From NCBI GenBank assembly GCA_040414495.1, contig JBEDUI010000290.1:1-32846 (forward strand): DNA of 32,846 nucleotides, written 5' to 3'. This document shows, in pieces, positions 29,238 to 32,846 of this stretch; position 1 is the stretch's first letter; each line of letters starts with the position of its first letter. Both the position numbers and the translations under genes were made by a program. The DNA comes from DATAVB01 sp040414495. GTDB taxonomy: Bacteria > Actinomycetota > Actinomycetes > Mycobacteriales > QHCD01. A model generated the notes under the pieces. The model had not been told where the DNA came from. It ran no database searches and saw only the letters and a program-made list of their open reading frames with translations.

Positions 29238-29510
29238 GTGCATGCCAAGACGCTCGGGCCGCCGCGTTCCACCGTGCGCACGCTCGAACTGGACGGGAAT
29301 CTGAGCCTCTACGATTCGGCCACCGGTCAGGCGGCCGTCCTCAATGGAACCGCCAGCGACGTCTGGCGATTGTTGGACGGCGCGCACGATTTCGACACGG
29401 TCGTCGCAATTCTCGCCGAGGCGTACAGCATCGCGGCGGACCGGATTCGGGAAGATGTCGAGCAGGCCGTGACGACGTTGACCGAATTCCTGATTCCGCC
29501 GCAGCAGTGA
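29238..29510 (+). CDS. PqqD-like protein (RiPP recognition element fold)
   Basis: The 90-residue protein has the PqqD pattern: VRTLELDGNLSLYDSATGQA (13-32), then VLNGTASDVWRLLDG (34-48), FDTVVAILAEAY and DRIREDVEQAVTTLTEFL. PqqD-type domains form a winged helix that binds leader peptides in many RiPP pathways, but stand-alone copies also occur in polysaccharide and unexplained loci. The GTG start at 29238 appears leaderless. Its stop overlaps the next start (GTGA), so it is translated together with the HprK-like kinase, implying a joint task. No precursor peptide is obvious next to it, other than the divergent LPXTG protein. Confidence 0.87.
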   Translation: MHAKTLGPPRSTVRTLELDGNLSLYDSATGQAAVLNGTASDVWRLLDGAHDFDTVVAILAEAYSIAADRIREDVEQAVTTLTEFLIPPQQ

Positions 29511-30283
29511 AGATCAGTCTGACACTCGTGCGCACGCATGTTTCGTTGGATGTGCCCGAGTCGCTGGGCAAGCGTATCCGCTCGCTCTATCCGGATCAGC
29601 TCCTCGAAGGACCGCCGTGCGCGCATCTGGCTGTGCACCCGCATTCGGACGGATTTCGGCTGAGCGGGCCCGAAGAATTCGACGAGCTGGTCCCGGACGA
29701 ACCCACCGCATTGAGCCAGCTGCTGGCTCGGATCAATATCGCCGTGCTCGCCGCCACGCCGCTGTTCGCCGTGCACGCCGGCGTTGTCGCCGCCGCTGGC
29801 CGGGCGATCGCCCTGCCGGCGGTATCCGGAACCGGAAAAAGCACGTTGGTCGCGGCGTGTCTACGGGCCGGCCTGACCTACGTCTCGGACGAGGCACTCT
29901 GTCTGCAGTGGACAGACGGGGCGATCGTGCCGTATCCACGGCCGTTGGCCCTGTCCGCGGACAGCTGCCGGTTACTCGGAATTCCCGCCCCGTCATCGCA
30001 CGAGCAACTGTTGACTGTCGCCGACCTCGGCGCGGAATACGCCACAGGCGCGCTGCGCCTGGAACACATCGTCTTGCTGGATCACACGGCCGATCAGCTC
30101 CGGTCCGCCCCACGCGGTCAGGGCGCCGCAGCCGTGCTGGGACGGTCGTTCAACCACTGGCGCCGGCCCGATCGCGCATTCGAATTGGCGCACGAATTGG
30201 TACGCAGCGCGTCGGTCTGGAATCTGGGCCGGGGCACGCCGGCCACAGCGGCAGCGCAACTGGTCGGACTGCTCAGCGCTTGA
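29507..30283 (+). CDS. HPr kinase-like (HprK/PEPCK-fold) protein
   Basis: The 258-residue protein has the HprK/PEP-carboxykinase core: FAVHAGVVAAAGRAIALP, Walker A VSGTGKSTL (106-114, Lys111) and YVSDEALCLQW (Asp128, Glu129 as Walker B). His90 precedes the core as in HprK. It lacks the N-terminal domain of true HPr kinases and no ptsH is present, so it is probably not a PTS regulator. Relatives in some lasso-peptide clusters phosphorylate a peptide serine; others are uncharacterised. It is coupled to the PqqD-like gene by a GTGA overlap and converges on the nucleotidyltransferase gene with an 11-bp overlap. The substrate is unknown. Confidence 0.85.
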   Translation: MKISLTLVRTHVSLDVPESLGKRIRSLYPDQLLEGPPCAHLAVHPHSDGFRLSGPEEFDELVPDEPTALSQLLARINIAVLAATPLFAVHAGVVAAAGRAIALPAVSGTGKSTLVAACLRAGLTYVSDEALCLQWTDGAIVPYPRPLALSADSCRLLGIPAPSSHEQLLTVADLGAEYATGALRLEHIVLLDHTADQLRSAPRGQGAAAVLGRSFNHWRRPDRAFELAHELVRSASVWNLGRGTPATAAAQLVGLLSA

Positions 30284-31463
30284 TCCGGCCAGCCCGGGTT
30301 ACGTTGTCCAAATAGGACGCACGTGCCGTGACATTGCCGTCAGGATAGGCGGCCGAGCGCGGATCGCGAGCATCGAACAATTCGGCCAGACTGGGGCGGC
30401 TCCGCCCATGCCGGATCCATGCGCTGGCCCGGCCGCCGGCCGCCAGCGCACTGCTCATTCCGGTGTTGCGGGTCGAGCGCGCCACCAGTTGGCTCACCGA
30501 TCCCCCGCTCTGCCACCGGGCCGGCGAATCAAGACGGTCCACACTGGACAGCACCGCACGCCACCACCGCCCCGGCGCCAGCTGCGACACCACCGCTCGC
30601 GGTATGGAAATGCCCAGCAGCAGGTGCGCCCGCGCCAACACCAATGCGATCGCCAGGCCGGCGCGGCAGGCACAAGCCCGTTCCACCAGCTCGGTCCAGT
30701 CGAAATCGTCCACCAGCAACGCCTGCTCGATATCCTTGAGCCACACCAGTCGATGCGCACCGGCCAGACAGGCGTGCAACGCCAAATGCAGCACCGTGTC
30801 GACCGGATCGAGTGTGTACACGACGGCGCCGCCGACCGGCACCGGCCGCAGCCGCTCGTGCACGGCGGCCAGGTCGACCGGAAATTCAGCGCGGGCGCGG
30901 GGATCGTTGAACAGGTGCCAATGCAGATCAATCACCCCGCCAGACGGGGTGATCAGGCGCAACTCACCCAACTCCCGGTCCCGTACCAACGACCAGTTGC
31001 GTTCGTAAATTCGGGCACCGGCCCCTTCCAGTACGTGCAGCGCGGTTTCGAACGCATCCGGTTCGACCAATACGTCCAGATCGACGTAGCTGCGCAGATC
31101 CGGGCGCCGATACACCGCCTCGGCCAGCACCGGTCCCTTGATAAAACACGGTCTCAGGCCGACCCCATCAAATGATGAGGCCACAAGCTCCACATCGGTC
31201 AGGGCCCGCATGTGCACGCCAACGCCGGTGGCGTAGGAACGTTGTAATTCGGCCGCGGCCGGCATTTCGTGCAGTCCATCGGCGCGCAGGGCCGTCCACA
31301 CGCAACCGACTACGCCGTGCCGTATTCCACCGAGCGCCAACCCGGAAACCCCACGCCGCTCGATATACGCCGCCAGCCCCGGAACCGACAGTTCCGGGGC
31401 ATGATCCCGTACACAGCCCAGCAGTGCCCGGGCTGTATCCGGCGGTAATCGGCTGTCAGACAC
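30273..31463 (-). CDS. Nucleotidyltransferase-fold protein (NTP_transf_5 type)
   Basis: The 396-residue protein carries the nucleotidyltransferase pattern: CFIKGPVLAEAVYRRPDLRS (106-125), YVDLDVLVEP (Asp128, Asp130), then VIDLHWHLFNDP with a possible third acidic residue (Asp179). A helical C-terminal half includes TVLHLALHACLAGAHRLVWL, the part usual for this family. Such proteins occur with PqqD, HprK-like and glycosyltransferase genes in exopolysaccharide and RiPP-like loci; the transferred group and acceptor are unknown. GTG 31463 is chosen because it overlaps the glycosyltransferase stop by 8 nt; the longer frame (to 31637) runs antisense-free inside that gene and is rejected. Its 3' end overlaps the HprK-like gene by 11 bp. 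Confidence 0.82.
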   Translation of the reverse strand: MSDSRLPPDTARALLGCVRDHAPELSVPGLAAYIERRGVSGLALGGIRHGVVGCVWTALRADGLHEMPAAAELQRSYATGVGVHMRALTDVELVASSFDGVGLRPCFIKGPVLAEAVYRRPDLRSYVDLDVLVEPDAFETALHVLEGAGARIYERNWSLVRDRELGELRLITPSGGVIDLHWHLFNDPRARAEFPVDLAAVHERLRPVPVGGAVVYTLDPVDTVLHLALHACLAGAHRLVWLKDIEQALLVDDFDWTELVERACACRAGLAIALVLARAHLLLGISIPRAVVSQLAPGRWWRAVLSSVDRLDSPARWQSGGSVSQLVARSTRNTGMSSALAAGGRASAWIRHGRSRPSLAELFDARDPRSAAYPDGNVTARASYLDNVTRAGRIKR

Positions 31464-32682
31464 CGGGCATCGTTTCACCGACGCTGCGGCGCAGCAGTCG
31501 GTCGTAGACCGCGACATAGCGGTCCCGCTGGGGTTTCCAGTCCAGCTCGGACACGGCCCGGGACCGGGCGGCCGCGCCCATCGTGGCGCGCCGGACCGGA
31601 TCGTCGAGCAGCTGCACCATTGCCGCGGCGAACGCACTGACGTCGTTGGGCTGTACGTACAGCGCCGTATCCCCGGCCGATACGCGGGTTTCCTTCAGAT
31701 CGAACGCGACGACCGGCACCTCATAACTCATGTATTCCATCGTCTTGTTCATCGTGGACACGTCGTTGAGCGGGCTGTACGGATCCGGCTGGATTCCGAT
31801 GTCGGCTGTGGACAGATAGGCCTCGATCACGTCCGGGCCAGCCCGCCCGGTGAACGTCACGAATCCGGCGATCTCCAGCTCGGAGGCGAGTCGTACCAAC
31901 TCCTCGTAACAGTCGCCGAAACCGAGCAACGCCAGGTGGATATCGCGCCGGCCCTTCTCGTGCACCAGATGCGCAAGCGCGCGCAGGGCCAGATCCACTC
32001 CGTCCTGCGGGCCCATGATTCCCAAGTAGACCGCCAGATATTCGCGGCCATTCCGCAGCGCCGGCCGGCCGGCCGTACGCTGCATCGACACCGTATCGGG
32101 ACCACTGCGCACCACGGACACATCATTCGGGTGCTTCGAGCCACGGCTCATCGCCACCCCCCGATAAGACTCATTCGTGGCGATGACGTGATGCGCGGTC
32201 CGATAGGTTCGCCGTTCCAGCCACCGCAGCGTCGCGTACTGACCACGCGAAACGAGGCTGGTCGGCTCACCGAACCGGGATACGAAGACTTCGGGATTCA
32301 GGTCGTGCTGGTCGTAAACGAAACGGACACCGCGACGCCGATACAGGCGCGCCAACGCCCAATAGGTGTCCGGCGGGTTACAGGCCTGGATGACGTCAAA
32401 CCGCTTACGCCGCCAGATCTTTCGTGCCAACGCGGCCGTGCGCAACCAGGAGTACGTGAACTCCCACAGATATGCCAACAATCCATGCGTCGCCGGCGCC
32501 GGCCGGTATTTGTACAGATCAACACCATCCAGATGCTGATATCCGACATCACCGGGCCCTTTCGGGCAGATAACCGAAACCTGATAACCGGCGGCAACCA
32601 ACGCCTGGCATTCCAGCCAGACGCGGCGGTCCAAGGGAACCGGCAAATTCTGCACGATAATAAGAACGTGTGGTGACGGCAC
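31456..32682 (-). CDS. GT4-family glycosyltransferase
   Basis: The 408-residue GT-B glycosyltransferase opens PHVLIIVQNLPVPLDRRVWL, then EAQAL-like ECQALVAAGYQVSVICPKGP. It continues FDVIQACNPPDTYW, RFVYDQHDLNPEVF and the sugar-nucleotide domain LAVYLGIMGPQDGVDLALRA, ADIGIQPDPYSPLNDVSTMN and KTMEYMSYEVPVVAFDLKET. The last holds the glutamates of the GT4 donor site. It would add a sugar to a cytoplasmic-side acceptor of a surface glycan. GTG 32682 has GGAGG 5 nt upstream; the frame continues to 32808 without support. The stop overlaps the nucleotidyltransferase start, so the two are co-translated. Donor and acceptor cannot be read from sequence. Confidence 0.92.
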   Translation of the reverse strand: MPSPHVLIIVQNLPVPLDRRVWLECQALVAAGYQVSVICPKGPGDVGYQHLDGVDLYKYRPAPATHGLLAYLWEFTYSWLRTAALARKIWRRKRFDVIQACNPPDTYWALARLYRRRGVRFVYDQHDLNPEVFVSRFGEPTSLVSRGQYATLRWLERRTYRTAHHVIATNESYRGVAMSRGSKHPNDVSVVRSGPDTVSMQRTAGRPALRNGREYLAVYLGIMGPQDGVDLALRALAHLVHEKGRRDIHLALLGFGDCYEELVRLASELEIAGFVTFTGRAGPDVIEAYLSTADIGIQPDPYSPLNDVSTMNKTMEYMSYEVPVVAFDLKETRVSAGDTALYVQPNDVSAFAAAMVQLLDDPVRRATMGAAARSRAVSELDWKPQRDRYVAVYDRLLRRSVGETMPGV

Positions 32683-32846
32683 GGCAACCTCCGGGCATCC
32701 AGCCGAACAGACAGCGTCCAGAGCTCTTTCACAGCTTCTGACCGGTCTGAACCGCAGGCCGGCCGGACGCGCGACCCGACCGTTGTCCGTGCCCCCCAAT
32801 AACGGCAACGATCGACGGCGGTGTCAGCACGTGTACAGGCAGCATA
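32683..32846. other. Right edge, no gene supported
   Basis: The 164 bp upstream of the glycosyltransferase start are probably its promoter region or the start of a neighbouring gene beyond the window. No promoter or hairpin could be assigned with confidence. Confidence 0.4.

Noticed and set aside
28586..31463. Lasso peptide biosynthetic cluster
   Set aside because: PqqD-like and HprK-like genes are suggestive, but no precursor, asparagine-synthetase-like cyclase or transglutaminase-like peptidase is present in the window.

Overview
The window looks like chromosomal DNA of a high-GC actinomycete. Evidence: very GC-rich third codon positions, frequent GTG starts, many ATGA, TGATG and TAATG gene junctions, and two core actinobacterial blocks: mfd, SurA-like lipoprotein, propeller lipoprotein, mazG; and eno, ftsB, DUF501, with ppx/gppA close by. 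I cannot name genus or species from the sequence alone.

Layout. 1-3253 (minus) is a coupled DUF4129 / two-TM protein / MoxR ATPase / DUF58 operon that runs off the left edge. 3261-4049 is a family 5 uracil-DNA glycosylase. 4050-5571 holds small genes (DUF4235, DUF1707) embedded in repeat-rich non-coding DNA: a 14-bp tandem repeat, two GATCATG-cored inverted repeats and a 36-bp tandem repeat. 5572-9389 (minus) is an amino-sugar catabolic operon: SIS isomerase/deaminase, ROK kinase, NagA-type deacetylase, class II ketose-bisphosphate aldolase. A DeoR regulator at 10316-11101 probably controls it. Between them lies a membrane-anchored His-motif protein of unknown function. 11152-12063 is Ppx/GppA. 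It is divergent from a PIG-L deacetylase whose promoter region carries two GAAC/GTTC dyads, one resembling an SOS box. 13047-16961 (minus) is eno, ftsB, DUF501 and an N-acyl-D-amino-acid-deacylase-like amidohydrolase, all overlapping. 17113-18770 (plus) has a DUF3592-like membrane protein and a MOSC protein. 18754-25361 (minus) is mfd, SurA-like, propeller lipoprotein and mazG.

The right third is accessory. 25362-25577 contains four consecutive small hairpins. 25578-26437 has a toxin-like reading frame interrupted by one in-frame TGA, then an intact small acidic gene that may be its immunity partner. Next come a third GATCATG inverted repeat, a truncated haemoglobin and an acyltransferase-3 protein. 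28586-32682 is the most intriguing block: a Tat-like/LPXTG surface protein divergent from a PqqD-like protein coupled to an HPr-kinase-like protein, converging on a nucleotidyltransferase-fold protein coupled to a GT4 glycosyltransferase. PqqD-like recognition domains and HprK-like kinases occur in some RiPP (lasso peptide) clusters, but no cyclase or leader peptidase is visible here. The block may be an undescribed peptide- or surface-modification module.

Functional logic. The amino-sugar operon could take an N-acetylated hexosamine through phosphorylation, deacetylation and isomerisation/deamination to a ketose phosphate, with aldol cleavage after a second phosphorylation whose kinase is not in the window. 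This resembles the galactosamine (Aga) route. The eno and mfd blocks cover glycolysis, division, nucleotide sanitation and transcription-coupled repair. All assignments come from reading motifs and gene order; no database search was run.
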